64,000 nucleotides of DNA, taken from contig CP003316.1 in the NCBI GenBank assembly GCA_000247545.1, positions 1,087,233 through 1,151,232 on the forward strand. The letters are read 5' to 3'. The notes below the pieces were generated by a model. The model had not been told where the DNA came from. It made no database searches and saw only the letters and a program-made list of their open reading frames with translations. Position numbers and translations under genes: made by a program. Shown here in pieces: positions 23,451 through 33,600 of this stretch. Numbering within the stretch: the first letter of the stretch is position 1; every line of letters starts with the position of its first letter. The stretch comes from Pyrobaculum oguniense TE7. GTDB taxonomy: Archaea; Thermoproteota; Thermoprotei; Thermoproteales; Thermoproteaceae.

Positions 23451-23783
23451 CTAAAACTCTTCGTAGACGTCAATAAGCTTTTTGTACCACTCCTCGTAAA
23501 TTTTAGGCGTGACTATGTGCAACTCTATGGGGTCGCCGAACCCTAGCCTTTCTTGGATTTTTAAGGCTATTTCGGCTCTTTTCCAGATGTCTTCCGCCAG
23601 CTCCGTGATTATTAAAACATCGACGTCGCTGTCGACTCTGAAGTCCCCCCTAGCCACAGAGCCGAAGAGCACAACTCTGCAATTTCTGTCAAACTCCTCT
23701 ACACATATCCTCTTTATCTCCCGGACATAATCCCGGGCGCGGGCCAAGATCGCCTTCCTCCTATTCCACCACTCCGAGCTCAT
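23451..23783 (-). CDS. MNT-domain nucleotidyltransferase (MntA-type antitoxin)
   Basis: 110 residues with VVLFGSVARGDFRVDSDVDVLII (GS-x10-D-x-D), the signature of minimal nucleotidyltransferases. In HEPN/MNT modules the MNT protein AMPylates and silences the HEPN RNase. It overlaps the HEPN gene (23761-24135) by 23 bases and lies downstream of it. The active-site motif is intact. Confidence 0.82.
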   Translation of the reverse strand: MSSEWWNRRKAILARARDYVREIKRICVEEFDRNCRVVLFGSVARGDFRVDSDVDVLIITELAEDIWKRAEIALKIQERLGFGDPIELHIVTPKIYEEWYKKLIDVYEEF

Positions 23784-24135
23784 GCAGAATCGCCTTTACC
23801 ACGTTTAGAGCCTTGTCCACTACATACTTATCAGCGTTGAAGGGGAAATACCTAGCTGTAATATATGCCTCTCTCACCACTGTGAGAACAGCCGCCTCGT
23901 CGACTCTTATCCTTCTCAGTTTATCGTTACTGGTCAGCTCTATAATCTCGTCGAGAAGTAGCAGGATGTCATGTGTCTTTTTAAAACTCCCGCTGAGTTG
24001 GAATAAGACGTATTTTAAGGCGAGTTGCAAGGCCTGCTCTAGGTGGAAGAGCGCCAGGTTGTACTTTCCGCTTCTAATATCGTGCTCTGCCTCGGCTAGG
24101 AAGTCCAAGGCGTTTCTCTTCAAGTGGTCAGCCAC
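23761..24135 (-). CDS. HEPN-domain protein (toxin partner of MNT)
   Basis: 124 residues, all helical: FLAEAEHDIRSGKYNLALFHLEQALQ and LREAYITARYFPF-like segments are those of archaeal HEPN proteins paired with MNT nucleotidyltransferases. A classical R-x4-6-H ribonuclease motif is not obvious, so catalytic activity is uncertain. A frame-broken relative lies at 14.43-14.55 kb. Confidence 0.78.
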   Translation of the reverse strand: MADHLKRNALDFLAEAEHDIRSGKYNLALFHLEQALQLALKYVLFQLSGSFKKTHDILLLLDEIIELTSNDKLRRIRVDEAAVLTVVREAYITARYFPFNADKYVVDKALNVVKAILHELGVVE

Positions 24136-24292
24136 GCCACTAACTGCGCCACGGTAAATAAATTTCGTGCCCTTTGTCTCATGCTTGGCCTAATGCCGGC
24201 AGGGGAGGTGTGGGACGCCTAAACGCCAGAGAACTCACTTGAACTTAAGACCAACTGGCTGGCCAGGGCTTAAAAAGGCTAAGGACCGACGA

Positions 24293-26182
24293 TTAAGTGC
24301 CCCCTATTTTTGCCCTCAACTCTTCTATGCTCTCCTCGTCTTCCAGCGTGCTGAGATCGCCGAGGGGTTGGCCCATGGCCATTGCCCGCAGGACACGTCT
24401 CATGACCTTGCCAGTGCGGGTTTTGGGCAATTTTTCCACAACCACCACTTTGCCCACCACGGCGACGGGGCCTAGGCTTTTTCTTAGGTGGGACATCACC
24501 TCCTCCTCTGTGATGTACCTACCGGCTCTGGGGACGACGAAGACTGCCAGTACGTCTCCTCTAACGGGATCCGGCACGCTGACCACCGCCGCCTCGGCCA
24601 CCGCTGGATGTGCCGCCACGATGTCCTCCACCTCCCTTGTGGAGAGGCGGTGTCCCGCCACCTTTATCACGTCGTCGGAGCGGCCAAGTATGTGGAGGTG
24701 CCCCTCCTCGTCTATATAGCCGAGGTCCCCGGTAAGGTAGTACCCCTTAAACCTCGACCAGTAGCTGTCGACGTATCTTTTGGGGTCCTTCCAGAGGGTG
24801 TGGAGGAAGGCCGGCGGCAGTGGCGGCTTCACAGCAACGTGGCCCTTCTGGCCGCGGGGTAGCTCCCTCCCCTCGTCGTCGAGTATTACCAGATTCAGGG
24901 TGGGGTAGGGGAGGCCGACGGAGCCGTATTTGTACCGGAAGCCGCCTAGGTTCATCGATCCCGGGGCGGTTACGAAACACGCCGTCTCTGTCTGGCCCCA
25001 GATGTCCGCAATTTGGCACGGCGCTTTGCAGATATAGGTTTTCAGCCACTTGTAGGCCTCTTCGTTGAGGACCTCGCCCGTTGGGTATACGGCCATCAGC
25101 GTGTCCAGCCGGTACCTCCTGGGCCACTCGTCGCCGTATTTCATCAACAGGCGAATTGCCGTAGGGGAGAAGAGGATGTGGGTCACCTTGTAGGCGTCCA
25201 CAATCTCCCACCAGATGCCGGGGTGCGGGTAGTCCGGCGCGTCGTCGTACCACAGCACGGTTAGGCCGTTGAGGAGCGGCCCGTGAACGCCGTAGTGGTA
25301 GCCGGATATCCAGCCTATGTCGGCTGTGGAGAAGAACACAATGTCGTCTCTGAACTCCCTCTCTGCGCCGACGAGGTGGTTGAAGGCGTACCAGATCCAC
25401 ACCATGTACGCGCCGTGGAGGTGCAGTATGCCCTTAGGCTTCCCAGTGGTGCCTGAGGTGTAGAGAATGAAGAGCGGCTCGTCGCCGGGCACCCACTCCG
25501 GCTCCGCGTAGGCGTTCAGCGGCACGGACTTCATCTCCTCTTGCCACCAGAAGTCCCTCCCCTCCCTCATGGGCACCCCTGTCCCGACGTGCCTGTAGAC
25601 GAGGACCTCCGCGTCGATCCCGGCAAGGGCCAGCGCTTCGTCCACCGTCGGCTTGAGCGGTATGATTTTGCCACGCCGCGTCATGGCATCTGCCGTGATC
25701 ACCATTTTGGCCTTAGCGTCTTTTATCCTATCGGCAAGGGCCTGGGCGCCAAAGCCGGAAAAGACCGCGGTGTGTACCGCCCCTACCCTGTTCACGGCCA
25801 GCATGGCTATCATGGCCTCAGGAATCATGGGCATGTAAATCGCCACCCTGTCTCCCCTCTCCACACCCCTCATCCTTAGCAACACCGCCAGCCTGTTCAC
25901 CTCCCTGTAGAGATCCCAGTACCGCAAGACCCTGCTCTGGCCGCTGGACGACACCCAGATCAGCGCCGCCTTGTTCGCCCGGCCGTTTTTCACGTGGCGG
26001 TCAAGGGCGTTGTAGGCTATGTTGGTCTCGCCTCCTACAAACCACTTGTAGAAGGGCGGGTTGGAGTCGTCGTATGTCTTCTCCCACTTCGCCCGCCAGT
26101 AAAGCTGAGAAGCCTGCCGCTCCCAGAAGCCTATTGGATCCCTAATCGATTCCTCGTATACTTTCAGAAATTCCTGCGACAT
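24293..26182 (-). CDS. AMP-forming acyl-CoA synthetase, probable 4-hydroxybutyrate-CoA ligase
   Basis: 629 residues from ATG 26182, directly after the stop of the reductase gene upstream. The adenylate motif YTSGTTGKPKG, the GETETAC-like DIWGQTETACF, YYLTGDLGYIDEEG and the catalytic lysine motif [12 protein letters not shown] are intact. By fold it is an acetyl-CoA synthetase relative. Its operon partner (succinyl-CoA reductase-like) and the divergent 4-hydroxybutyryl-CoA dehydratase point to activation of 4-hydroxybutyrate, as shown for the homologous cluster of Thermoproteus neutrophilus. Substrate choice is inferred from context; acetate or propionate activity is possible. Confidence 0.85.
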   Translation of the reverse strand: MSQEFLKVYEESIRDPIGFWERQASQLYWRAKWEKTYDDSNPPFYKWFVGGETNIAYNALDRHVKNGRANKAALIWVSSSGQSRVLRYWDLYREVNRLAVLLRMRGVERGDRVAIYMPMIPEAMIAMLAVNRVGAVHTAVFSGFGAQALADRIKDAKAKMVITADAMTRRGKIIPLKPTVDEALALAGIDAEVLVYRHVGTGVPMREGRDFWWQEEMKSVPLNAYAEPEWVPGDEPLFILYTSGTTGKPKGILHLHGAYMVWIWYAFNHLVGAEREFRDDIVFFSTADIGWISGYHYGVHGPLLNGLTVLWYDDAPDYPHPGIWWEIVDAYKVTHILFSPTAIRLLMKYGDEWPRRYRLDTLMAVYPTGEVLNEEAYKWLKTYICKAPCQIADIWGQTETACFVTAPGSMNLGGFRYKYGSVGLPYPTLNLVILDDEGRELPRGQKGHVAVKPPLPPAFLHTLWKDPKRYVDSYWSRFKGYYLTGDLGYIDEEGHLHILGRSDDVIKVAGHRLSTREVEDIVAAHPAVAEAAVVSVPDPVRGDVLAVFVVPRAGRYITEEEVMSHLRKSLGPVAVVGKVVVVEKLPKTRTGKVMRRVLRAMAMGQPLGDLSTLEDEESIEELRAKIGGT

Positions 26183-26183
26183 A

Positions 26184-27599
26184 CTACATCCCAATCACTA
26201 AATATTTAGGCTCTGTAAAGTAATACATCGTAGATCTAACCCCCTCGCGCCAGCCGAAGCCCGAGTTCTTCACCCCGCCGTACGGCAAGGCGTCGAACCT
26301 CACCCTCGTGGAGTCGTTTATCATTACGGAGCCGGCCTTAATTCCCGACGCCACCCTCAACGCCTTTTTATAATCGGCGGTAAACACGGCGGCTTGGAGG
26401 CCGTAGGGCGTAGAGTTGGCGAGCTCCACCGCTTCCTCCTCCGTGTCGAAGGGCACTATGGGGAGGACTGGGCCGAAGACCTCCTCCTTCAACGCCCTGA
26501 TTTCGGCGCGGCCGTCGTCCACTCTTAATAGGGTGGGCTCGAAGAAGAAGCCCTTTCTGTCCATCCTCCTCCCGCCGTGGAGGACAACCGCCCCTTTCGA
26601 TACGGCGTCTGAGACAAATCCCTCCATGGCCTTGACCATTTTGTCCGAGATTAGGGGGCCCATGTCTGTTGTCTCGTCCATCGGGTCGCCTACTTTTAAA
26701 GAGGCTGTCCTCTCCAACATCAATTTCATAAACTTGTCGTAGACCTCCCTCTCCACGTAGAGCCTCTTGGTGGCGTTGCAGTTCTGCCCAGCGTTTTCGA
26801 ACCTCGCCCTAACCACGGTGGCGGCGGCTCTTTCCAAATCGGCGTCTTTGAACACGATGGCGGGATCGGAGCCGCTGGGGGCTATCATGTACTTCTTCCC
26901 CCTCCCAGCCGCCTTTGCCGCAACTTGCAACCCCACGGCGGTGTTGCCGGTGAAGGTTATGCCGGCCACCTTGGGGTTTTCTAAAAGCTCGTCGAACACC
27001 TCCTCGCCGCTCCCCACCACCACGTTTACCACCCCGTCAGGGAAGCCCGCCTTTCTGAATATCTCAAACAGCCTCAGCGCGGTGAGAGGGGTGTGGGTGG
27101 AGGGCTTCACCACGACGGTGTTACCCGCGGCTATCACGGGGGCGACCTTGTGGGCAAAGGTCGACGCGGGGTTGTTATAGCTGAGGGCCCCTCCCACCAC
27201 CCCCACGGGCTCCCTCCTCTCGACGACTAGCCTCGACTCGTTGTCGGGGGGGTAGTCGTAGGCGTCTACCCTCGGCGCGTGGCCCTCTAAGACGTGGCGC
27301 GCCTCGTAGGCGCTGGCGCGGATAATCTCAATCGCCCTCCGCAATTCCGCCGCGGCGTCTCTTATAGGCTTGCCCGACTCTGTGACGAGGGTTTTCAAAA
27401 CCTCATCAAAAGAGGCCTCCACGTAGTCCGCCGCCTTCAGCAACAGCTTAGCCCTTACCTTCAGCGGTTGCGCTGACCATTTCAAGAAGGCCTCGTAGGC
27501 CTCGTCTACTGCAAGCCTTACGTCTTCTCTCGAAGCGGATTTTAGAGTAGCCACCACCTCGCCGGTGGCTGGGTTGAAGACCACAACTTCCTTGGACAT
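26184..27599 (-). CDS. Aldehyde-dehydrogenase-family enzyme, probable succinyl-CoA reductase
   Basis: 471 residues. The catalytic cysteine is C274 in ENAGQNCNATK. At the position where hydrolytic aldehyde dehydrogenases carry the glutamate of the LELGG motif the sequence reads KKYMIAPSGSDP, so the general base is alanine (A240). Loss of that glutamate is expected in CoA-acylating enzymes, which must not hydrolyse the thioester. With the CoA ligase downstream and 4-hydroxybutyryl-CoA dehydratase upstream, reduction of succinyl-CoA to succinic semialdehyde is the best assignment. TATA box TTAATATA at about 27620-27630 gives a leaderless start at ATG 27599. Confidence 0.82.
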   Translation of the reverse strand: MSKEVVVFNPATGEVVATLKSASREDVRLAVDEAYEAFLKWSAQPLKVRAKLLLKAADYVEASFDEVLKTLVTESGKPIRDAAAELRRAIEIIRASAYEARHVLEGHAPRVDAYDYPPDNESRLVVERREPVGVVGGALSYNNPASTFAHKVAPVIAAGNTVVVKPSTHTPLTALRLFEIFRKAGFPDGVVNVVVGSGEEVFDELLENPKVAGITFTGNTAVGLQVAAKAAGRGKKYMIAPSGSDPAIVFKDADLERAAATVVRARFENAGQNCNATKRLYVEREVYDKFMKLMLERTASLKVGDPMDETTDMGPLISDKMVKAMEGFVSDAVSKGAVVLHGGRRMDRKGFFFEPTLLRVDDGRAEIRALKEEVFGPVLPIVPFDTEEEAVELANSTPYGLQAAVFTADYKKALRVASGIKAGSVMINDSTRVRFDALPYGGVKNSGFGWREGVRSTMYYFTEPKYLVIGM

Positions 27600-27736
27600 A
27601 AGGATGCAAGCCTAGAGGTATATTAAGATTTCTTATATGTATGTAAATGTTTTAATTATGTAATTATTTAAAATGATAATAATCGACTGGAAATTCTGTT
27701 AGAGAAATACTTATATAGAAATGAGGGAAGCTTCTT
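27600..27736. promoter_or_regulatory. AT-rich divergent promoter of the 4-hydroxybutyrate genes
   Basis: 137 bases, markedly AT-rich, between the reductase/ligase operon (minus) and the dehydratase (plus). Minus TATA: CTTAATATACC (about 27620-27630). Plus TATA: ACTTATATAGA (about 27707-27718), 24 bases before ATG 27737. The middle (ATGTAAATGTTTTAATT, then TTATTTAAAATGATAATAA) could hold regulator sites, but I see no firm repeat. Confidence 0.65.
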
Positions 27737-29239
27737 ATGGGCCTAAGAACTGGGCAACAGTACGTCGAGGGAATCCGCCACAGACAACACGCCAGCATTT
27801 ACGTAATGGGCAAAAGAGTAACAGATGTCACAACTAACCTTTTCCTCAAGCCGTCTGTCCTTGCGTTTAAAGCCACCTTTGACGCCGCCTTTGAGGAGGA
27901 TACGAGGGATTTGGCGCGGGTCTACAGCCCAATCGTCGGCGAGGAGGTAAACCGCTTTAACTCCCTCCACACAAGCCCTCAAGATTTGGTGGCGAAGGTC
28001 AAGCTTTTGAGGAAGCTCAGCCACAAAACTGGGACGTGTTTCCAGCGATGTGTGGGGTGGGACGCCCTAAACACCCTGTACATCGTAACTAGGAGGATGG
28101 CGGATAAGGGGAAGAAGATATACTACGATAACTTCATAAAGTATGTAGCCGACGTGCAGAAGAAGGACTTAGCCCTCGCTGGCGCCATGACAGATGTAAA
28201 GGGTGTAAGAACCTTGAGACCAAGCGAGCAGCCAAACCCCGACGCCTATGTCAGGGTGGTGGAGGAGCGCGACGACGGCATAATCGTGAGGGGGGCTAAG
28301 GCCAATATAACCGGCATCGCCGTGGTGGACGAGGTGGTGGTTATGCCCACCCGCGCCATGTCTGAAAACGACGCCGCGTACGCCATCTCCTTCGCCATAC
28401 CCCTCGACTCTCCTGGGGTGAAGATAGTTGTAGGTCGCCAGCTGAATGATGCAAGGAGGCTAGAGGGAGGGGAAGTTGACGGGCTTCCCTACATGTTCAA
28501 CCATGAAGGACTGTTAATACTCGACGATGTCTTCGTGCCCTGGGAAAGAGTTTTCCTATACAAGGAGTGGAAAGAGGCGGGCGTATTGGTGGAGATCTTC
28601 TCCTCATATCACAGACAGGGATATGCTGGGTGCAAGTCAGGACTTGGCGACGTCATTATTGGCGCCACTCATAACTTAGCTAAGCAGATCGGCGTCGTCG
28701 ATAAGTCCCACGTACAGGAGAAGCTGACGGAGATGGTGTTTCTAAACGAGACCATGTACTCCGCCGGGCTGGCGGCGAGCTGGGAGGGGAGGAAGCTGGT
28801 GGACGGGCCAGGAGGCTTCTGGGTCAACCCCATGTATGCCAACGTGACGAAGCACCTGGTGACTAGGTTCCCCTATGAAATAGCCAAGCTTTCCCACGAC
28901 ATCGCCGGCGGTCTCTTGGGCACGGCCCCCAGCGAGTTCGATTTGAAGAATCCAGAGATCAAGGCTTTGATCGAGAAGTACCTCCAGGGCGTGCCGGAGT
29001 TCACCGCGGAGACTAGGTTGCGGATGATACGTCTTCTGGAAAACACGAGCTTAAGCGTAGCTTACTTAGTGGAATCTGTGCACGGAGCGGGGAGTCCCCA
29101 GGCCCAGAGAATCTCAATGCAACGGCTCTACGACGTGGATGCGGCTGAGAAAATCGCCAAGTTCCTCGCCGGAATGGGCAACCGCCCTGTGGATTTCAGA
29201 GTGGAACCGCACAAGAAGAGCGAGGCAGAGAAAACATGA
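27737..29239 (+). CDS. abfD: 4-hydroxybutyryl-CoA dehydratase
   Basis: 500 residues, normal length. This [4Fe-4S]/FAD radical enzyme dehydrates 4-hydroxybutyryl-CoA to crotonyl-CoA, the hallmark reaction of the archaeal 4-hydroxybutyrate cycles. The cluster ligands are all visible: C101 and C105 (GTCFQRC), H292 and C299 ([10 protein letters not shown]), matching the known C-x3-C and H-x6-C pattern of the Clostridium enzyme. Leaderless from ATG 27737. It overlaps the following CBS gene by 4 bases. Confidence 0.95.
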   Translation: MGLRTGQQYVEGIRHRQHASIYVMGKRVTDVTTNLFLKPSVLAFKATFDAAFEEDTRDLARVYSPIVGEEVNRFNSLHTSPQDLVAKVKLLRKLSHKTGTCFQRCVGWDALNTLYIVTRRMADKGKKIYYDNFIKYVADVQKKDLALAGAMTDVKGVRTLRPSEQPNPDAYVRVVEERDDGIIVRGAKANITGIAVVDEVVVMPTRAMSENDAAYAISFAIPLDSPGVKIVVGRQLNDARRLEGGEVDGLPYMFNHEGLLILDDVFVPWERVFLYKEWKEAGVLVEIFSSYHRQGYAGCKSGLGDVIIGATHNLAKQIGVVDKSHVQEKLTEMVFLNETMYSAGLAASWEGRKLVDGPGGFWVNPMYANVTKHLVTRFPYEIAKLSHDIAGGLLGTAPSEFDLKNPEIKALIEKYLQGVPEFTAETRLRMIRLLENTSLSVAYLVESVHGAGSPQAQRISMQRLYDVDAAEKIAKFLAGMGNRPVDFRVEPHKKSEAEKT

Positions 29240-29661
29240 AGGTGAAAAGCCTAGCAAGCACGCCAGCCGTCACCGCTCCCCCGGAAACTCCGATAAGGGA
29301 AATAGCCGCCATTATGGTCCGACGGAGGATCGGGTTGGTAGTGTTGACGAGGTCAGAGGAGCTGGTTGGTGTGATTTCCGAGAGGGACATCGTGAGGGCT
29401 GTGGCCCAGGATATTGACATGGCTAAGCCCGCCGAGACCATAGCTACTAGGCACGTGGTGACCATCGACGCAGAGGCTGACATAAAAGAGGCAGTCGCCC
29501 TTTTCCGGAGACACAACATCCGCCACCTAGTAGTGGTCAACAAGGGGCAGATCTACGGCGTTTTGTCAATAAGAGATCTAGTAAGAGAGAAGGAGCTTCT
29601 AGCCGGCTTAGAGGAGTACGCAACAGTCCAAGCTGATGCTTTATGGATTGTCGGTGATTAA
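29236..29661 (+). CDS. CBS-domain-pair protein
   Basis: 141 residues comprising two CBS motifs: [20 protein letters not shown] through [12 protein letters not shown], and [17 protein letters not shown] through [12 protein letters not shown]. Such pairs bind adenine nucleotides and act as sensors. The gene starts in the last codons of 4-hydroxybutyryl-CoA dehydratase (ATGA), so it may sense energy state for that pathway. Followed by a T-rich stretch (29677-29690) that may terminate transcription. Confidence 0.85.
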   Translation: MKVKSLASTPAVTAPPETPIREIAAIMVRRRIGLVVLTRSEELVGVISERDIVRAVAQDIDMAKPAETIATRHVVTIDAEADIKEAVALFRRHNIRHLVVVNKGQIYGVLSIRDLVREKELLAGLEEYATVQADALWIVGD

Positions 29662-29728
29662 TAATTATAATTTTTATCTTTTTTAATCATTCGAAAAAAC
29701 CTTTTAATATAAATCTACATTTTGAAAT

Positions 29729-31473
29729 GTGGAGGTTGTCTTATGTGATGTAATTATCGTGGGTCAGGTCTAGCAGGACTCAGGGCGGCCACCGCCGCCG
29801 CTACTGTGAGCGACAAGCTAGATATATGCGTCGTGACTAAGGTTGCCGGACCGAGGTCGCACAGCATATCGGCAGAGGGGGGGGGGCATGGCCGCTGTGA
29901 TATACCCTGACAAGACCGGCGACTCCCCGCTGCTTCATGCATACGACACAGTTAAGGGAGGCGACTTCTTGGTGGATCAAGATGCGGCAGTTCTTCTGGC
30001 AGAAGAAGCCCCCCGAGAGGTGTTGTTTCTAGAAAAAATAGGCGTCCCCTGGACGAGAGAGCCTGACGGCTCCCTGGCACTGAGGAAGTTCGGCGGCATG
30101 ACCAAGCCTAGGACAGTGTTTGCCAAGGACAAAACCGGCTTCTACATCATGACCACGTTGTACAGATATGCCAAGGGCTTCCCCAACATAAAGTTCTACG
30201 AGGAGCACTTGGTGTCGAAGATTGTAATTAAACATGGGCGGTTCTACGGCGTCGTAGCCATGGATATTAGGAGGGGCGAGTTGAGGTTTTTCAAAGCCCC
30301 GGCGGGGGTAATTGCGGCTGGAGGCGGGGGGAGGATGTTCCAGCTAACCACAATGGGCCACCTCAACACCGGCGAAGTTCTCGGCTTCGCCTTAAGGGAG
30401 GGGATACCGCTTAAAACATGGAGTTCGTACAGTGGCACCCCACCGCCCTAATTCCCAGCGGCATACTCATAAGCGAAGCGGCTAGGGCCGAAGGAGCCTA
30501 CCTAGTGAATAGGGAGGGAGAGAGGTTTATGAAGAGATATGCGCCGCAACAAATGGAGCTGGCGCCGCGAGACGTGGTGTCCAGAGCCATCGCCATGGAG
30601 TGCAAGGCAGGTAGAGGATTCATGTGGAAGGGCAAGCTGTGCTACGTGGGGCTTGATATTAGGCACTTGGACCCCTCAAGGGTGAAGGAGAGGCTTCCGC
30701 TTCTCCTTGAGACGGTCAAGACATACGCCGGCATTGACCCCTTCTCTGAGCTAATCCCCGTGGCGCCGGCTGTCCACTACTTCATGGGTGTGATTCATAC
30801 AGACCTCCACGGCCGCGTTTTAGACCCCTATGGAAACTGGATCAAGGGGCTATGGGCGGCAGGAGAGGTAGCCGCGGTGAGCGTCCACGGGGCTAATAGG
30901 CTGGGCTCCAACTCGCTTAGCGAGTGCGCCGTCTGGGGCAGAATTGCCGGCGAAGCCGCGGCGAAGTACGCCTTGGAAAACCGGAGCGGTGCTGTTGAAG
31001 AGTATATTAGGGCTATAGCTGAAGAGGAAGAGAGGAGAATTTTATATGTTTTGGGCCGGCGGGAAACCGGGGGGATACCTGCGGCGCATGTCAAGTCAGC
31101 TTCGCAGAAAGTCGTGACGAAAGGGGCTGGAATATTTAGAAATGCTGAATCAACTGCCGAGGCCATAGCCGAGTTGGTCAAGCTGATGAATAACTTCAGG
31201 AATATCAACATCAACGACACAAGCCGCATCTACAACATGGAACTGAGAGAGGTGATAGAACTAGACGGCATGTTGCAGGCGGCGTACGCCTTGTTACTCG
31301 GCGCTTACCTAAGAACTGAGTCAAGAGGCGCCCACTACAGGATCGACTATCCAAAGCGGGATGACAAGCATTGGCTACGCCACACCATAGTGTACAAATA
31401 CGGCGACAGCTTCATAGCGGCTTACCAACCTGTGAAGATAGAAGGGTGGCCCCCAGAGATGCGGCAGTACTAA
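29729..31473 (+). pseudogene. Fumarate reductase / succinate dehydrogenase flavoprotein, three frameshifts
   Basis: Pieces in three frames rebuild a complete FrdA/SdhA-type protein of about 580 residues: CDVIIVG then SGLAGLRAATAAA (FAD loop), SHSISAEGG, then MAAVIYPDKTGDS, FVQWHPTALIPSG and AVHYFMGVIHTD, ANRLGSNSLSECAVWG. Frame changes occur near 29764 (one base missing in the FAD loop), in a 10-base poly-G tract (29877-29886, one base too many) and in an A4 run at 30413-30416 (one base missing). A TATA box at about 29702-29712 and GTG 29729 remain. The intact gene would reduce fumarate in the carbon-fixation cycle. Three lesions suggest true decay rather than one sequencing slip. Confidence 0.8.
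29877..29886 (+). repeat. Poly-G tract of 10 bases inside the frdA pseudogene
   Basis: The tract codes the EGG of the FAD-linked SAEGG motif. Nine G would keep the frame into MAAV; ten break it. Confidence 0.9.
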
Positions 31474-31474
31474 T

Positions 31475-31780
31475 ATGAAGTATAAGATATCAGTTAGGAG
31501 ATTTAGAGATGGCGTCCAGTTCGTTCAGACATATATCATAGAGGCGCCGCCCACTACAACGGTGTTAGATGCCCTCATCAACATTAGGGAGGACCTAGAT
31601 GGCACAGTCGCATTTAGATATGCTTGCAGGATGGGCGTCTGCGGGGTCTGTGCGGTTAAGGTAAACGGAAGGCCGGTCTTGGCGTGCACCACAAAACTCG
31701 GCGACTTGGGTAGTCATGAAATTTATATAGAGCCTATTCAAGATAAAAATATAATTAAAGATCTTGTAGTTGATATCTAA
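31475..31780 (+). CDS. Truncated fumarate reductase iron-sulfur subunit (2Fe-2S domain only)
   Basis: 101 residues equal to the N-terminal plant-type ferredoxin domain of FrdB/SdhB: CRMGVCGVCAVKVNGRPVLAC supplies the 2Fe-2S cysteines. Translation ends after DLVVDI, where a complete subunit would enter the domain holding the 4Fe-4S and 3Fe-4S clusters. The next gene begins 50 bases later, so the C-terminal half is deleted. It starts one base after the frdA stop. It might still make a small 2Fe-2S protein but cannot be a complete FrdB. Confidence 0.75.
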   Translation: MKYKISVRRFRDGVQFVQTYIIEAPPTTTVLDALINIREDLDGTVAFRYACRMGVCGVCAVKVNGRPVLACTTKLGDLGSHEIYIEPIQDKNIIKDLVVDI

Positions 31781-31830
31781 TAAAGTATTATGACAAATAA
31801 AATTATATAACAGTCAAAAATTTATACACA

Positions 31831-33142
31831 ATGAGGCAAATCGTCGTTGTGGGGGGCGGCACAGCTGGAGCGACGGCCGCCTCTAAGGCCAAGAGGGTAA
31901 ACCCCTCCGCCCGGGTCGTCTTAGTGGAGGTACGGTCCTACATCACCCACGCCCCTTGCGCAGTGCCCTACGCGTTGAAATACGGGACAAGGCTTTACCT
32001 CTACACAGCCGAGGAATTCGCCAAGCAGAGGGGGGTTGAGGTATACGCCAACACCAAGGCAGAGCCTGGCGAGGGGAACAAGCTTAAGCTTACCGGGGCG
32101 CATGGCGGGATTATAGAGTGGGACGTATTAATTATCGCCACGGGGGCCTCGCCGAGGATTCCGCCAGTGGAAGGCGTGGACTTAAGGGGGGTTCACGTAG
32201 TTAGGCACCCCGCAGAGGTGTGGGAGATGAGAGACTCCTTGGAAAAGGCGACGAGGGTGGTAGTGGTGGGGGGCGGCTACATAGGCGTGGAGATGGCCGA
32301 GGTGTTGCTGGAGATGGGGAAGAGGGTGACCCTTGTGGAGTCTGGCAGGTGGGTTTTGAACAAAATGGTGGATGAGGAGTTGGGGAGGTGGGTAACTGAA
32401 TACATGCAAGCGATGGGCGCAGATCTAAGGCTGGGGGAAAGCGTGGTGAGAATTCTCGGCAAGGACGGCGTCGTGCATGGGGTTGAGATAACAAGGGGGA
32501 CGGTGGAGGCTGACGCGGTGGTGTTGGCGACGGGCGTCAGGCCAAACGTTGAGTTGGCCAAGGCGCTTGGAGCCCGGCTAGGAGAGACGGGGGCTGTCTG
32601 GACAGATCCTTACATGGAGACTTCAGTGCCCGGAGTCTACGCCGCTGGTGACGTGGCCGAGGCTATAAGCGCCGTCACCGGCAGGCCCGTTTGGCTTCCC
32701 CTTGCCCCCTATGCAAACAAGATGGGATACGTCGCCGGGGTGAACGCCGCAACGGGGGACAAGGTCTTGAGGTTCCCGCCGGTTGTGGGGGCCACCGTGA
32801 CTAAGTTCTTCGACATGTATATAGGCAAGGCAGGTATCAGCGAGGTAGAGGCAAAAGAGCTGGGGTGGCAAGCGCGTACGGCCTTAGTCAACATGAGGGA
32901 TAGGGCCCCCTTCATACCGGGGGGGGGGGGGGAAGATAAAAATAAAGGCAGTAGCCGTGGGAGATGTCCTCGTTGGCGTCCAGGTGGTGGGCTACACCCC
33001 CTACGTCGCCGGTGTGGTGGACCTAGTTGCGCAACTTATAGGGAAGCCCCTCACCTCGGTTATACTCGCAGAGTTTTCCTACATGCCCCATACAGGACCT
33101 GTGTGGCACCCTCTAGTAGCTGTCGCTAGGCTTCTCGACTAG
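31831..33142 (+). CDS. FAD/NAD-dependent CoA-disulfide reductase / NADH oxidase family, frameshifted at poly-G
   Basis: Motifs: VVVGGGTAGATAASKAKR (FAD), HAPCAVPYAL with the redox cysteine near residue 43, VVVVGGGYIGVEMAEVL (NAD), and YAAGDVAEA. At 32919-32932 a run of 14 G shifts the frame so that the protein would end at 33129 with an unrelated tail. With 13 G the frame continues as KIKIKAVAVGDVLVG and ends at 33142 in the normal dimerisation domain (YMPHTGPVWHPLVAVA). A TATA box at about 31799-31808 precedes the leaderless ATG 31831. Likely a length-variable gene, off in this copy. Exact substrate unknown. Confidence 0.75.
32919..32932 (+). repeat. Poly-G tract of 14 bases in the CoA-disulfide-reductase-like gene
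   Basis: The tract falls within the codons for P-GGGG. Thirteen (or 10, or 16) G would restore the conserved C-terminal frame. Confidence 0.95.
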
Positions 33143-33600
33143 TTCATCTATGTACCATTTTTACACAGGCTACTAGCCAAAACCACTACCTTGTATTGCT
33201 GTAGGCGACTACTGCCCAGCCGCCATTACGCAACTCCACATTTTGTGAGTCGTTGTTCTGGGAATGTTGACTTTAATAATCTGAGTTCCTCACCTACCTA
33301 AAGGGCGAGGCTTTCAGCGCTTAAGATCTTGGCGAGCCTGGATAAATTGGCTACCTCTCAATCAAAGCTGAGGAGACTCCATTTCTGGAGGGCATGGGTT
33401 GGCGGAAGATTTGCGCCAGGTCCCGGCCTTTCTAGTTGGCCAAGTACTAACTGGGTTGGGACTACACTGGTGAGACGAAGCAGGTGTGGAGGCTGATGCC
33501 CGAACGGCGCAAGGGTATTGCCCTAGTACTTCTCATCTCATGTATGGCGTACTGACCACAAAACTGGTTATTCTATTTATAAACTGCATTATTAAGACTC
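33143..33600. other. Intergenic stretch with a possible mobile-element end
   Basis: No intact gene. At about 33294-33309 the minus strand reads AAAGCCTCGCCCTTTAGG, resembling the transposon-end word at 22981-22995. The remainder is frame-broken. The last 30 bases hold the TATA box (TATTTATAAAC, about 33573-33583) of the MoaD-like gene. Confidence 0.45.

Noticed and set aside
27640-27700. AT-rich block as a replication origin
   Set aside because: It lies in a divergent promoter, lacks recognisable origin-recognition repeats and is not next to an orc1/cdc6 gene.
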